The notes: generated by a model not told the origin, from the letters alone. Positions 34,008-43,075 are shown, counted from the stretch's first letter. The stretch is 64,000 bases of DNA from Alistipes sp. ZOR0009 (GCF_000798815.1 NZ_JTLD01000031.1:1-64000); one strand, 5' to 3'. Made by a program: numbers and translations.

Positions 34008-34640
34008 TTACTTTCTCCATTTATCGGGGGCTGTTCGCCACTCCTTTAGGTCGTTTAAATCTTTATCTTGGATATAATTCGATTCTAGTGCGGCGTCAAT
34101 AAGCGCGTTGTAGCAGCTTAAGGTATCTACTTTAAGATTTGCCTTTTGGAAGTTTGCTTCTGCGGTGGCGAATCCGTAGGTAAAAATGGCAACCATTCCG
34201 AGTACCTCAACGCCTGCTTCTTTAAGAGCTTCTACTGCGCTTAGGCTGCTTCCTCCTGTAGAAATAAGGTCTTCTATGACTACTACCTTTTGCCCTTTGC
34301 TGTACTGTCCTTCAATTTGATTACCTAGCCCATGCCCTTTGGGCGCAGAGCGAACATAGATGAATGGTTTTTGCATTTCTTCGGCAACGAGCACCCCGTG
34401 AGCAATAGCACCAGTGGCAACCCCTGCAATAAGTTCTGCCTCGGGATACTTTTCGTTGATAAGTTGCGCGAAAGATTGGTAAATTTGCTTGCGGATAGTT
34501 GGGTATGAAAGGGTAACCCTGTTGTCGCAGTATATTGGCGAATTCCAGCCAGAAGCCCAAGTGAAGGGCTCGTTGGGGCTTAATTTTACCGCCTTGATTT
34601 TGAGTAAACTCTGGGCGATTTCTTTTTCAACGCTTGTCAT
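34008..34640 (-). CDS. pyrE: Orotate phosphoribosyltransferase
   Basis: 210 residues. The PRPP-binding motif VVVIEDLISTGGSS (about 114-127), the N-terminal AVKLSPNEPFTWASGWNSPIYCDNR (about 18-42, quoted in part) and the ATGAIAHGVLVAEEM region are characteristic. Converts orotate plus PRPP to OMP in pyrimidine synthesis. The start codon lies 1 bp from the divergent NUDIX start, so its promoter must lie inside the NUDIX gene. Cotranscribed with the SRPBCC gene. Confidence 0.96.
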   Translation of the reverse strand: MTSVEKEIAQSLLKIKAVKLSPNEPFTWASGWNSPIYCDNRVTLSYPTIRKQIYQSFAQLINEKYPEAELIAGVATGAIAHGVLVAEEMQKPFIYVRSAPKGHGLGNQIEGQYSKGQKVVVIEDLISTGGSSLSAVEALKEAGVEVLGMVAIFTYGFATAEANFQKANLKVDTLSCYNALIDAALESNYIQDKDLNDLKEWRTAPDKWRK

Positions 34641-34641
34641 T

Positions 34642-35256
34642 ATGAAGAAAATTTATTTTAATAATCGCTTTATAGGGATTACAGATCTAGATGATTGCAC
34701 GCAGGACTGTAGCGTGGAGCAAATTACTGTAACCGACTACAAAGATATTCCAAATCTTATAAAATACTTTGAAGAAAGTCCAAGCAAGGAGGCGCTAATT
34801 TTAAAAAGTGCCGACAAGAAGGCTTTGTTTGAGGCTTTTTCTGGTAGTTTTAAAAGAATTGACGCCGCTGGTGGCGTCGTTTTTAATGGTAAGGGCGAGA
34901 TATTAATGATTAATCGCCTTGAAAAATGGGATCTTCCTAAGGGAAAAGTTGAGAAAAAGGAGACGGTTGAAGTTGCCGCAGTTCGAGAGGTGGAGGAGGA
35001 GTGCGGTATTTCTAACGTGATATTGGAAGATTCTATTACCACTACGTATCATGTGTATTTTTTTAAAAATGTGAGTGTTTTAAAGAAAACCTATTGGTAT
35101 CAAATGCGGTATGAAGGAGTAGAACCGTTAGTCCCTCAAATTGCGGAAGATATAGTTGAGGCAGTATGGGTAGATAAAAATGAAGTTGACCAATATTTGC
35201 AAAATACTTACGAAACTATTAGAGATGTCTTTAGGCAATTGAATGTTCGAAAATGA
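34642..35256 (+). CDS. NUDIX hydrolase
   Basis: 204 residues from ATG 34642 (a longer frame reading into pyrE is rejected because it has no supported start). A perfect Nudix box G-x5-E-x7-REVxEExGI is present from GKVEKKE to EECGI (about residues 95-117). The N-terminal about 70 residues form an additional domain (KKIYFNNRFIGITDLDDC) typical of Bacteroidota NUDIX proteins next to pyrE. Likely hydrolyses a nucleoside-diphosphate derivative; substrate not predictable. Divergent from pyrE with a single intervening base. Confidence 0.9.
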   Translation: MKKIYFNNRFIGITDLDDCTQDCSVEQITVTDYKDIPNLIKYFEESPSKEALILKSADKKALFEAFSGSFKRIDAAGGVVFNGKGEILMINRLEKWDLPKGKVEKKETVEVAAVREVEEECGISNVILEDSITTTYHVYFFKNVSVLKKTYWYQMRYEGVEPLVPQIAEDIVEAVWVDKNEVDQYLQNTYETIRDVFRQLNVRK

Positions 35257-35301
35257 GAAGATTGGAGAGTAAATGATTTAACAAAAGGATTTCGTAACCA
35301 T

Positions 35302-35337
35302 AAAAAGAAAGCCAGAATAAAATCTGGCTTTCTTTTT
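35302..35337. terminator. Terminator between the NUDIX and thioredoxin-like genes
   Basis: Perfect 15-bp stem AAAAAGAAAGCCAGA / TCTGGCTTTCTTTTT with a 6-nt loop; serves both convergent genes, the stop codon of the leftward gene lying at its edge. Confidence 0.9.
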
Positions 35338-36739
35338 ATAGCATGTCCTTATTTTTTAGCTGATTTATGAGTAGGATCTCTAGTTTTTCTCGAGGAGATG
35401 GTGCTGGTGATACCTCCATTTTTCCTTCTGGGTTGATAAGAAAGTAGGTCGGGTAGGCTCTGACGTCATATCTTGTAATAATGTCGGGGTTGGTGCCATA
35501 ATGGACAAACTTCCACTTGTAAGGCTTGTTTTTTACAAAATATTTTAGGTCTTCTATGTCTGGGTCAGTGGAGATGGATATAATCTCTACTTTGTTTCCG
35601 TACTTTTCGTGAATTTTCTGCAGTAATGCAAAATCTTGTAGGCAGGTGTAGCTGTTGATAGAGCAAAAATTCAGATAAATGAATTTGCCTTTAAATTGAT
35701 CTAGTGATACTGCTTTTCCTTCAACATCGTACAGCTTAAGCATAGGAGGGAAGTAGCCTGGTAGAAGTTGTATTACCTTGTCTCTTATGTTGGTTGCAAT
35801 GTACTTATGTTCAGGAATTGTTGATGAAAAGTAAAGCGAATCGAGTAGGATTAGTAGGTTTTTGCGAGAGAAGTTGTCTTCGTAAAATCCGTCATGAATT
35901 CCCTTCAGGATAACTAACTCTTGGAGCTTGTTATCCCTTAAGATGCTGTCCTTTGCTAATACTTTTTTCAATCGGGTTAGGCTTGCAGCCCCAATGCTAG
36001 AGCCTACATTGTCTTCTTTAGAAGGATTGTTAAAAAAGAGGAAGTATCTATCGTATATCTGGTTAAATAGTTCCATGTACGACGGATTTTGGTATAGTAT
36101 TGGCTTTTGGCTAAAGTACTTATCCGAAATCCTCTTCGATTTATACATCATGGTTAGATGTTGAATGAGCCCGAATCGGTATTTTTTGTAGGCATTAAAA
36201 TAGGGGTTGTTTTCTTTTCTACCTATTGTGTCGAGGCTATAGATCGAGGTGTCTGGAGTTGCTTTCCCTTTCTTCTTATAAATTTCTTGGGCTATTGCAC
36301 TAAACTCTTGGTTAAAGTTATCGTCGAAGATAGCCGTTAGGTAGTTGATGTCATTTTTCGGGCAGTTTGCAATTCCTAACTGTATGCTTTCCTCCTTGAA
36401 AAATGGGTTTAGGCGATCCTCTTCGGTTTTGGGGATTTTAGGAGGTAAGATGAGGGTGTAGCTTTTGCCAGGTTCCGCAAAAAAATAGCCACGTTGTGCT
36501 CCTAACCCAACAAAAACGAAGGTTGGCTCAACAACCTTAAGCGTAGTGCTGAAGGTTCCTTTCGAATCAACTTTTATTCTGCTAAGGCTTTCTTCGCTAT
36601 AGGTGATATAGTCGCTGTAGGTTTTAAAGAAGAGGCTGTCGCCTGCATAGGTAGCGGCACTACCTTCAACTCTAGTTTTTTGCGCATAACCTATAGCCGA
36701 GAGGAGTGTCAATCCTCCAAGAAAAATTATTTTAAGCAT
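35336..36739 (-). CDS. Thioredoxin-fold (TlpA/AhpC-TSA-like) protein with altered CxxC
   Basis: 467 residues with a signal peptide (IIFLGGLTLLSAIGYAQ, about 4-20). A long N-terminal region resembles the DUF4369/TlpA N-terminal domains of Bacteroidota. The C-terminal thioredoxin fold starts near 338 (VEGKAVSLDQFKGKFIYLNF) and has a cis-Pro (RAYPTYFLI). The active-site CGPC is replaced by S363-Y-T-C366 with an extra C359, so the resolving N-terminal Cys is missing. It is periplasmic or lipoprotein-like thiol-disulfide machinery; with one Cys, it may be redox-inactive, peroxiredoxin-like, or use C359. It lies 1 bp after coaD and is likely cotranscribed. Confidence 0.8.
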   Translation of the reverse strand: MLKIIFLGGLTLLSAIGYAQKTRVEGSAATYAGDSLFFKTYSDYITYSEESLSRIKVDSKGTFSTTLKVVEPTFVFVGLGAQRGYFFAEPGKSYTLILPPKIPKTEEDRLNPFFKEESIQLGIANCPKNDINYLTAIFDDNFNQEFSAIAQEIYKKKGKATPDTSIYSLDTIGRKENNPYFNAYKKYRFGLIQHLTMMYKSKRISDKYFSQKPILYQNPSYMELFNQIYDRYFLFFNNPSKEDNVGSSIGAASLTRLKKVLAKDSILRDNKLQELVILKGIHDGFYEDNFSRKNLLILLDSLYFSSTIPEHKYIATNIRDKVIQLLPGYFPPMLKLYDVEGKAVSLDQFKGKFIYLNFCSINSYTCLQDFALLQKIHEKYGNKVEIISISTDPDIEDLKYFVKNKPYKWKFVHYGTNPDIITRYDVRAYPTYFLINPEGKMEVSPAPSPREKLEILLINQLKNKDML

Positions 36740-37215
36740 TACTCTTTTAGGTATTTTTTTATGTCTAGAGCAGTTGGAACCAGCTGACTAACATCTCCTT
36801 CGTTTTTGATAATTTCACGAACGATGGTGGAGGTGATAGGCGTGTGATTGGTAGATGTAAGTAGGAATACAGTCTCTAATTCGTTGTTTAGCATTTTGTT
36901 GACCTGACCTATTGCTCTTTCAAATTCAAAATCGGCCGAAGTCCTTAAGCCTCGAAGAATAAACTTCGCGTTGATTTTTTTGCAAAAATCGACGGTTAAT
37001 CCTTCAAAGGTTACAATTTCAACACGGGGTTCATCTTGAAAAATATCCTGAAGCATTCTCATCCGTTGATCAAATGAAAATAGGTTGTTTTTACTTGTAT
37101 TCTGACCTACGGCTACAACTATTTTATCGAAAAGTTTTAGGCCTCGAAGCACAATAGACTCATGTCCAACTGTAAAAGGGTCAAAAGACCCTGGGAATAC
37201 GGCAATTTTTTCCAT
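36739..37215 (-). CDS. coaD: Phosphopantetheine adenylyltransferase
   Basis: 158 residues. The nucleotidyltransferase signature PGSFDPFTVGHESIVLRGLKLFD (T/HxGH form TVGH, about 9-20), and FILRGLRTSADFEFE (about 86-100) with the SSTIVREI-type ISSTIVREIIKNEGDV (here ITSTIVREI) are intact. Adenylates 4'-phosphopantetheine to dephospho-CoA. Its -7 box (TACATTTG, minus strand) lies just after the lon terminator, so it begins a new unit together with the thioredoxin-like gene. Confidence 0.95.
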   Translation of the reverse strand: MEKIAVFPGSFDPFTVGHESIVLRGLKLFDKIVVAVGQNTSKNNLFSFDQRMRMLQDIFQDEPRVEIVTFEGLTVDFCKKINAKFILRGLRTSADFEFERAIGQVNKMLNNELETVFLLTSTNHTPITSTIVREIIKNEGDVSQLVPTALDIKKYLKE

Positions 37216-37238
37216 TATTTTACGTATGGTGACTCCTA

Positions 37239-37246
37239 CAAATGTA
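37239..37246 (-). promoter_or_regulatory. Putative promoter of coaD
   Basis: The minus strand reads TACATTTG (TAnnTTTG), 24 bp upstream of the coaD start and directly after the lon hairpin. Confidence 0.6.
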
Positions 37247-37275
37247 AAAAGTTCGAAGATAATCCTCGAACTTTT
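37247..37275 (-). terminator. Terminator of lon
   Basis: AAAAGTTCGA (37247-37256) and TCGAACTTTT (37266-37275) are perfectly complementary; on the minus strand this follows the lon stop. Confidence 0.8.
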
Positions 37276-37296
37276 CTATTTTTTTAAGCCTAGCGG

Positions 37297-39753
37297 CTAA
37301 TCCAACTTTTTAGGTTTTTTTACTTGTTCGTTGATAAGTGCAAACTCTAGCGCTTCATCAATCGTTTCCATATAGTGGAAGGTTAATCCTTTAATGTACT
37401 CATCCTTAATTTCATCTATGTCTTTTCTGTTTTCGACAGAAAGCATGATGTCGGTAATTCCTGCTCGTTTGGCCGCAAGTATTTTTTCTTTTATGCCACC
37501 AACTGCAAGTATTTTTCCTCTAAGGGTAATTTCGCCAGTCATTGCTAGCGATTTGCGCACCTTACGTTGGGTAAAGGCGGATGCCAGAGCAACGGACATG
37601 GTTATACCTGCCGATGGGCCGTCTTTAGGAATTGCACCTTCAGGTACGTGAATGTGTATATTCCATTTTTCGAAGATTTCGGGGTTAATGCCCAACTCGT
37701 TGCTGTGCGATTTGATGTACTCAAGTGCAATAACCGCGGATTCTTTCATCACATCGCCAAGGTTTCCTGTTAGAGTTAACCCTCCTTTTCCTGGGCTTAG
37801 GCTTGTCTCTATGAAAAGAATCTCTCCCCCAACTTCTGTCCAGGCTAGTCCGGTAACGACACCTGCAAACTCGTTTCCTTGGTATAGGTCTTTCTGGAAT
37901 CGGGATGCACCTAGTATTTTTCTGATATCCTCAACAGAAAGGGTTGTGTTGTACTCCTCTTCGAATGCAATATGCTTAGCCACGTTACGAACAACCTTTG
38001 CGATGGTTTTATCTAAAGATCGAACTCCAGATTCGCGAGTGTATTCATCGATTATTGTTTCAACCACCTTTTTAGGGAATTTCACCTGCGATTTTTCCAC
38101 TCCGTGCGCTTCAAGTTGTCGAGGGATAAGGTGCTGCTTGGTTATCTCGTACTTTTCTTCAGCAAGATATCCGCTAACTTCAATCATTTCCATCCTATCT
38201 CGGAGTGCTGGTGCAATGGTTCCAATGTTGTTGGCCGTTGTAATAAATAGCACTTTAGAAAGATCAAAATCGACTTCTAAGTAGTTGTCGTGAAACGAAA
38301 AATTTTGTTCAGGATCAAGAACTTCGAGTAATGCAGATGCAGGATCTCCATGGAAATCTTTCCCTATTTTGTCAATCTCGTCAAGAATAATGACAGGATT
38401 GGCATACTTGGATTTTTTTATTGTTTGGATAATGCGACCGGGCATTGCTCCTATGTAGGTTTTTCTATGACCTCTTATTTCTGCTTCGTCGTGCAAGCCT
38501 CCCAGTGAAATTCTGCCATATTCGCGGCCTAGCGCCTTGGCTACGGATTTTCCTAGTGAGGTTTTTCCAACTCCAGGAGGTCCGTAAAGGCATATTATGG
38601 GAGATTTTAAATCTTTTTTAAGTTTTAAAACGGCAAGATGTTCTAAAATTCGTTCCTTGACTTGATCTAAGCCAAAATGATCTTCATCAAGTACCTTTTT
38701 AGCTCGTTTTAGATCAAAATTGTCTTTCGAATATTCGTTCCATGGTAAATCGAGCATAAGTTGGAGGTAGTTCAACTGGATCGAATACTCCCCAACGGCA
38801 GGGTTCATGCGCTCAATTTTTGCAATCTCTTTGTCGAAATGCGCTTGTACTTCTGCGTTCCACTTTTTGGTTTCGGCTCGCATCCTTAGATCTTCTATCT
38901 CCTGATCTGTTGGGCTACCTCCCAGCTCATCTTGGATGGTTTTCATCTGCTGATGAAGGAAGTATTCTCGCTGCTGTTGATCTAGGTCGAACTTAACTTT
39001 TGCCTGAATGTCATTTTTTAGTTCGATCATTTTAACCTCCTTAGAGAGGTACTGAAGTAGCGTCAGGGCGCGCTCTTTTAGCGCGTTTATTTCTAGCAAT
39101 CTTTGCTTATCCTCATTTTGAAAATCGGAGTTGGAACAAATGAAGTTCACTAAAAAATGGGGATTGTCTATATTCTTTATTGCAAAAGAAGCTTCGTTGG
39201 GAATATTGGGCGATAGCTTTATGACTTTAAGTGCAAGGTCTTTTACGGAGCTTACAATGGCATCGTAATCAGTCGCAGGAGGTTCTGGTTTAGATTCCTC
39301 TACCGGAGTTATATTTCCTAGTAAGTATGGAGATTGTTGCACTAGCTCGTTTAGAACAAATCGCTTAACTCCTTGTAAAATAACGGTCGTACTACCGTCT
39401 GGCATTTCAAGAATCTTGATGATCTGCCCAATTGTTCCAATTTTGTATAGATCTTCAAATTCCGGATCTTCAACTTTTGCGTCAATTTGAGAAATGGCTC
39501 CAACCAGCTTGTCTTTAGTGTACTGCTCGCGAACAAGTTTTAGTGATTTTTCGCGACCAACGCTAATTGGTATTACAACTCCAGGAAATAGGACTGCATT
39601 TCTCAACGCCAAAATTGGCAGAGGTGAAGGGATATCGGCGCTTTCTATTTGCATTTCGCTATCGTTTGCGATAAACGGAATGAACTCATTGTTATCTTCG
39701 GTTGCGCTTGAAAGCAGCAAACTTTCGAGCGATATATCTATTTTGTTACTCAT
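37297..39753 (-). CDS. lon: ATP-dependent Lon protease
   Basis: 818 residues. LON N-terminal domain (about 40-250, LPILALRNAVLFPGVVIPI), coiled segment, AAA+ domain with Walker A GPPGVGKTSLGKSVA, Walker B VIILDEIDKIG, then the S16 protease domain with catalytic Ser in KDGPSAGITM and Lys in GGIKEKILAAKRAG. Degrades damaged and regulatory proteins in the cytoplasm. Length is close to the family norm. It is monocistronic. Confidence 0.96.
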   Translation of the reverse strand: MSNKIDISLESLLLSSATEDNNEFIPFIANDSEMQIESADIPSPLPILALRNAVLFPGVVIPISVGREKSLKLVREQYTKDKLVGAISQIDAKVEDPEFEDLYKIGTIGQIIKILEMPDGSTTVILQGVKRFVLNELVQQSPYLLGNITPVEESKPEPPATDYDAIVSSVKDLALKVIKLSPNIPNEASFAIKNIDNPHFLVNFICSNSDFQNEDKQRLLEINALKERALTLLQYLSKEVKMIELKNDIQAKVKFDLDQQQREYFLHQQMKTIQDELGGSPTDQEIEDLRMRAETKKWNAEVQAHFDKEIAKIERMNPAVGEYSIQLNYLQLMLDLPWNEYSKDNFDLKRAKKVLDEDHFGLDQVKERILEHLAVLKLKKDLKSPIICLYGPPGVGKTSLGKSVAKALGREYGRISLGGLHDEAEIRGHRKTYIGAMPGRIIQTIKKSKYANPVIILDEIDKIGKDFHGDPASALLEVLDPEQNFSFHDNYLEVDFDLSKVLFITTANNIGTIAPALRDRMEMIEVSGYLAEEKYEITKQHLIPRQLEAHGVEKSQVKFPKKVVETIIDEYTRESGVRSLDKTIAKVVRNVAKHIAFEEEYNTTLSVEDIRKILGASRFQKDLYQGNEFAGVVTGLAWTEVGGEILFIETSLSPGKGGLTLTGNLGDVMKESAVIALEYIKSHSNELGINPEIFEKWNIHIHVPEGAIPKDGPSAGITMSVALASAFTQRKVRKSLAMTGEITLRGKILAVGGIKEKILAAKRAGITDIMLSVENRKDIDEIKDEYIKGLTFHYMETIDEALEFALINEQVKKPKKLD

Positions 39754-39839
39754 ATCGTGTTATTACGGTTGCTGACAATTTGTCTGTAATGCGATGCTTT
39801 TATTTGATGGTATTAACAAGGTCAATCACCATGCCAAAC

Positions 39840-41027
39840 TTAAAAGGAACGATCGGATTTTGTCATTTCAAAAATGGAGTCTAATATCTCCTTGTCTTCA
39901 TCGGTGAGTTCCCTTTTTCGGCGTGCTAAGGTAGCGCTAATTGCTGGCAGGAAGTTGCATTTCTTGTACGTGATAAATCCTTGGGTTCCACCCCATGCAA
40001 AGGATGGTATTATGTTACGAGGGAATCCAGAACCAAAAAAGTTGGTGCAAACACCAATTGAAGTTCCTGTGCTGAACATGGAATTTATGCCACTTTTGCT
40101 ATAATCTCCCATTATGATGCCGCAAAATTGAAGACCTGTTTGAATAAATCGTTTTTGGGAGTAGCTCCACACCTTTACTAGCGCGAAGTTATTTTTAAGA
40201 TTTGAAATGTTGGTGTTGGCTCCAAGGTTGCACCATTCTCCTATTACGGAGTTTCCTAGATATCCGTCGTGAGCTTTATTGGAGTAGCCTAGGATGACAC
40301 TTTCAGATATCTCTCCTCCAACTTTGGAGTGTGGCCCTATAGTTGTGCCTCCATATATTTTAGCTCCCATTTTGACGCTAGAGCCATCGCAAAGAGCAAA
40401 AGGGCCGCGAATTAAAGAGCCTTCCATTATTTCTGTAGATTTCCCAACGTAAATTGGACCTGTAGTGCTGTTTAATGTAGCACAGGTTATTGTTGCGCCT
40501 TCTTCAACAAAAATGTTGTTGCCAATTACTTTGTTAGATGGGCATATTGCTGCGCTTGTTCTGCCTTTTGTCAGAAGTTGGAAATCTGCCTGTATCTCCT
40601 GGCTATTTAACGCGAAAATATCCCAAGGATGGGTGATTTTTGAAATTTCGCCATCAAAAGTCTTAGGTTGAAATTCGTGAGTTTGGTCAAATTTGAAATT
40701 GGAGGCTTGACTTTTAGTGCATTTTGCAGCAATAACAATGTTTCCCTTGGTAAGGATCTGTCCAAGTTCGAGTGTTTTGATGGTACTAACTAGTGACGCA
40801 GATGGCAGTATAGACCCATTAACCAGCAGATTTTCTTCTTCCACTACTGGGACATACTTTTTTGAAAGGTACTCTTGCGTTAGATACGATGATGTTGGAC
40901 TGCTAAGATGTAGTTCCCATTTTTCTTGAATGGTAAGAATCCCTATTCGGATATTCGCCACAGGACGAGTAAAAGAAAGAGGCTTAAGTGTTTGCCAAGA
41001 GTTGTCGTCAAATAGAATAATTCCCAT
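39840..41027 (-). CDS. GlmU-like putative sugar nucleotidyltransferase/acyltransferase
   Basis: 395 residues from ATG 41027 (MGIILFDDNS), chosen because a TACCTTTG -7 box lies at 41046-41053, making the upstream in-frame ATG at 41048 untranslated. The N-terminal half resembles a nucleotidyltransferase fold; the C-terminal half (about 150-350) contains left-handed beta-helix hexapeptide repeats such as IYVGKSTEIMEGSLIRGPF and VILGYSNKAHDGYLGNSVIG. Bacteroidota homologues are annotated as GlmU-family protein or DUF4954-like; the exact activity is not known to me. Function in UDP-GlcNAc synthesis is possible but unproven. Confidence 0.75.
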   Translation of the reverse strand: MGIILFDDNSWQTLKPLSFTRPVANIRIGILTIQEKWELHLSSPTSSYLTQEYLSKKYVPVVEEENLLVNGSILPSASLVSTIKTLELGQILTKGNIVIAAKCTKSQASNFKFDQTHEFQPKTFDGEISKITHPWDIFALNSQEIQADFQLLTKGRTSAAICPSNKVIGNNIFVEEGATITCATLNSTTGPIYVGKSTEIMEGSLIRGPFALCDGSSVKMGAKIYGGTTIGPHSKVGGEISESVILGYSNKAHDGYLGNSVIGEWCNLGANTNISNLKNNFALVKVWSYSQKRFIQTGLQFCGIIMGDYSKSGINSMFSTGTSIGVCTNFFGSGFPRNIIPSFAWGGTQGFITYKKCNFLPAISATLARRKRELTDEDKEILDSIFEMTKSDRSF

Positions 41028-41045
41028 ATTTTCAAAACTTAGAGA

Positions 41046-41053
41046 CAAAGGTA
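41046..41053 (-). promoter_or_regulatory. Putative promoter of the GlmU-like gene
   Basis: The minus strand reads TACCTTTG (TAnnTTTG) 19 bp before the ATG at 41027. Confidence 0.6.
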
Positions 41054-41057
41054 AACA

Positions 41058-41085
41058 AAAAAAGCCCCGCGAGCGGAGCTTTTTT
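41058..41085 (-). terminator. Terminator of rpmE2
   Basis: AAAAAAGC-C-CCGC pairs with GCGG-A-GCTTTTTT with one internal mismatch; on the minus strand it is followed by T residues. Confidence 0.75.
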
Positions 41086-41102
41086 GACGTATAGAGTAAA
41101 TA

Positions 41103-41363
41103 CTACTTCTTGTTGTCGTAGTGCTTCTTGTAACGGTTCATGAACTTATCTACGCGACCAGCAGTATCGATAAGCTTCATCTTTCCGGTAAAGAAGGGGT
41201 GAGATGCGCTCGAAATTTCAAGTTTGTAAAGTGGGTACTCTACACCATCAATTTCGATGGTTTCTTTTGTGTTGATAGTTGACTTAGTCAAAAATACCTG
41301 CTCGTTTGACATGTCTTTGAATGCCACAACGCGGTAGTTCTCAGGATGGATACCTTGTTTCAT
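41103..41363 (-). CDS. rpmE2: 50S ribosomal protein L31 type B
   Basis: 86 residues beginning [20 protein letters not shown] and containing the [20 protein letters not shown] core. There are no cysteines, so this is the zinc-independent (C-) form. It binds at the interface of 50S and 30S subunits. In organisms with both L31 types, the C- form is Zur-controlled; no Zur-like site was recognised and no second copy is in this window. A TAACTTTG box on the minus strand lies 45 bp upstream. Confidence 0.95.
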   Translation of the reverse strand: MKQGIHPENYRVVAFKDMSNEQVFLTKSTINTKETIEIDGVEYPLYKLEISSASHPFFTGKMKLIDTAGRVDKFMNRYKKHYDNKK

Positions 41364-41407
41364 TGTATAAATCTTTTTTACTCTTCTCTGTCTTTTCTAA
41401 CGGCTTG

Positions 41408-41415
41408 CAAAGTTA
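41408..41415 (-). promoter_or_regulatory. Putative promoter of rpmE2
   Basis: The minus strand reads TAACTTTG; a TTTG (plus CAAA 41435-41438) lies 19 bp further upstream as a -33 candidate. Confidence 0.65.
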
Positions 41416-41507
41416 TATACTTATTTCCAAATAACAAAACAATTAATGGCTGTTTTGTTTTATCTCGAAAAGAAGCTCGTTTTTTGCCTTAGTAGAATGG
41501 TTTAATG

Positions 41508-42257
41508 CTAGTCCCTACGTGAAAGTTTTGCTAAAAGTTTTAGTATTTCAAGGTAAAGCCAGATTAGGGTTACCATTAGTCCAAATGCGCCATACCATTC
41601 CATGTACTTTGGTGCACCTGCTTGCTCTCCTTTTTGAATGAAATCAAAATCTAAAAGTAGGTTTAGAGCTGCCACAATTACGATTACAACGCTAATTCCA
41701 ATGCTTAGTGCGCTGCTGTCCATCATAAAGCTGGTGTTGCCTCCAAATAGGCTAACAATCCATGTTATTAAATAAAATAGCGCTATTGCTCCTGTTGCTG
41801 CAATAATTCCAACTCGTAACTTATCCGTAACCTTTATAATTCCTGTCCTATAAATGAAGAATAGGAGGAATGCAACGGCAAGTGTTAGTCCTACAGCATT
41901 AATTACAATTCCGTGAAACTGAGCTTCGAAAACTGCAGATATGGCGCCTAGGAATAGTCCCTGCAAGATAGAGTAGATTGGCGATAGCCAGCTGGCTGTT
42001 TTGGGGACAAATGAAATGATTAGTCCTGTAACTAGACCTCCGATAGCCCCACCAATCATCCAGCCCATGGCTGCGTTTGTCGTTTCGAGACCAAAAAACA
42101 TCTTCCATGTATAAGAAGCACCCAGAACAACCAATGCTAGCATTAGCAGGGCTTTTCCCATGGTTCCTTTCACAGTCATGGTATTCGATGAGGTGAAATC
42201 TCTGGCGGTGTTTTCGAAAATATTGCGTCCAAAGACCGGATTCGATGAATTGAACAT
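41508..42257 (-). CDS. Bax inhibitor-1 / YccA family membrane protein
   Basis: 249 residues with seven predicted membrane helices. Family landmarks: GKALLMLALVVLGASYTW, the SFVPKTASWLSPIYSILQGLFLGAISAVFE segment (quoted in part) and the C-terminal SIGISVVIVIVAALNLLLDFDFI. The conserved aspartates of BI-1 proton/calcium channels lie near DFDFIQKG. Bacterial members may act as pH-sensitive Ca2+ leaks; physiological role here unknown. Stands alone. Confidence 0.88.
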   Translation of the reverse strand: MFNSSNPVFGRNIFENTARDFTSSNTMTVKGTMGKALLMLALVVLGASYTWKMFFGLETTNAAMGWMIGGAIGGLVTGLIISFVPKTASWLSPIYSILQGLFLGAISAVFEAQFHGIVINAVGLTLAVAFLLFFIYRTGIIKVTDKLRVGIIAATGAIALFYLITWIVSLFGGNTSFMMDSSALSIGISVVIVIVAALNLLLDFDFIQKGEQAGAPKYMEWYGAFGLMVTLIWLYLEILKLLAKLSRRD

Positions 42258-42310
42258 ATTCTTTAGTTTTAAATTATAATCGAGTTTGTTTTTTCCAGCA
42301 ATTCGCGTGC

Positions 42311-42994
42311 CTAAGATAATTTTTTACGCAGCTCTTCGTCTGTAAGGATCCATGTAACTTCCTCTGCAATCCATTTTGCTGAAAAGTTGTCGCTTTTTGC
42401 TAGCCTTTCGGACAAATTGACGGCAGCACCGTTTAGGCTCCGATTGCGCTTCCCTATTTCACGGAGAGCATAGGCTGCGGCATTTCTGACATGCGGAGAA
42501 CTTGTTGTAGAGGCATTTTCGATAATGTCAAAGTAGGGCTCGAATATCTCATCTCTAATGGTTGGCTTCTCTGCTGCTATTTTGGCAATTGTCATCAACC
42601 CGGCCTTTTGTAAGAATACATCAGCGCCTAACGACCATTCTGTAGCTTTGAATAGCGCATATTTGCTTTTCCAAAACAAAGTCATAACCGCTTGCTCTAC
42701 AATTTCGCTGTTGATAAAATCTGTAGCCCAACGGTTCATTTGTTCTGCCGAAACATTTTCTGGAGTTTCAATGAATATGGCAGCAAGTTTAGCCTCGCGA
42801 TAGTCTAGTGCAAAAAGCTCTTCGGCGAGTTCATGGTTGCCAATAAATGGGGCTGTGATTTTTTTTATGGTATGAGTTGAGACCCCATAGTTTAACTTGT
42901 ATATAATCCCTTTCTTAAACATGCTGTCAACAACCTCGCCATTTTTGTGTTTTAGAATGAGGGAAAGGAGTTCTAGTGCAATGCTGTTTTCCAT
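42311..42994 (-). CDS. HEAT-repeat DNA alkylation repair (AlkD-like) protein
   Basis: 227 residues from MENSIALELL; an ATG 13 codons upstream overlaps the TATTTTTG promoter box at 43031-43038. Tandem amphipathic helix pairs are visible (FIGNHELAEELFALDYREAKLAAIF, MNRWATDFINSEIVEQAVM). AlkD-type proteins excise alkylated purines with a HEAT-repeat cradle and active-site Trp/Asp; a Trp and acidic residues exist (TPEN..., RWATDF) but I cannot assign the catalytic pair. Small Bacteroidota members of this family are often annotated simply as DNA alkylation repair protein. Confidence 0.75.
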   Translation of the reverse strand: MENSIALELLSLILKHKNGEVVDSMFKKGIIYKLNYGVSTHTIKKITAPFIGNHELAEELFALDYREAKLAAIFIETPENVSAEQMNRWATDFINSEIVEQAVMTLFWKSKYALFKATEWSLGADVFLQKAGLMTIAKIAAEKPTIRDEIFEPYFDIIENASTTSSPHVRNAAAYALREIGKRNRSLNGAAVNLSERLAKSDNFSAKWIAEEVTWILTDEELRKKLS

Positions 42995-43030
42995 AGTTTG
43001 TGATTTGGCATCTCCGTTTCGTTGAATTGA

Positions 43031-43038
43031 CAAAAATA
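43031..43038 (-). promoter_or_regulatory. Putative promoter of the AlkD-like gene
   Basis: The minus strand reads TATTTTTG (TAnnTTTG), 37 bp upstream of the chosen start codon. Confidence 0.6.
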
Positions 43039-43075
43039 AGGAATTAACTATAACTTATAAACGTAATGCTCTAAT

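Noticed and set aside
36739-39753. coaD as part of the lon operon
   Set aside because: A clear hairpin and a TACATTTG box separate the two genes.
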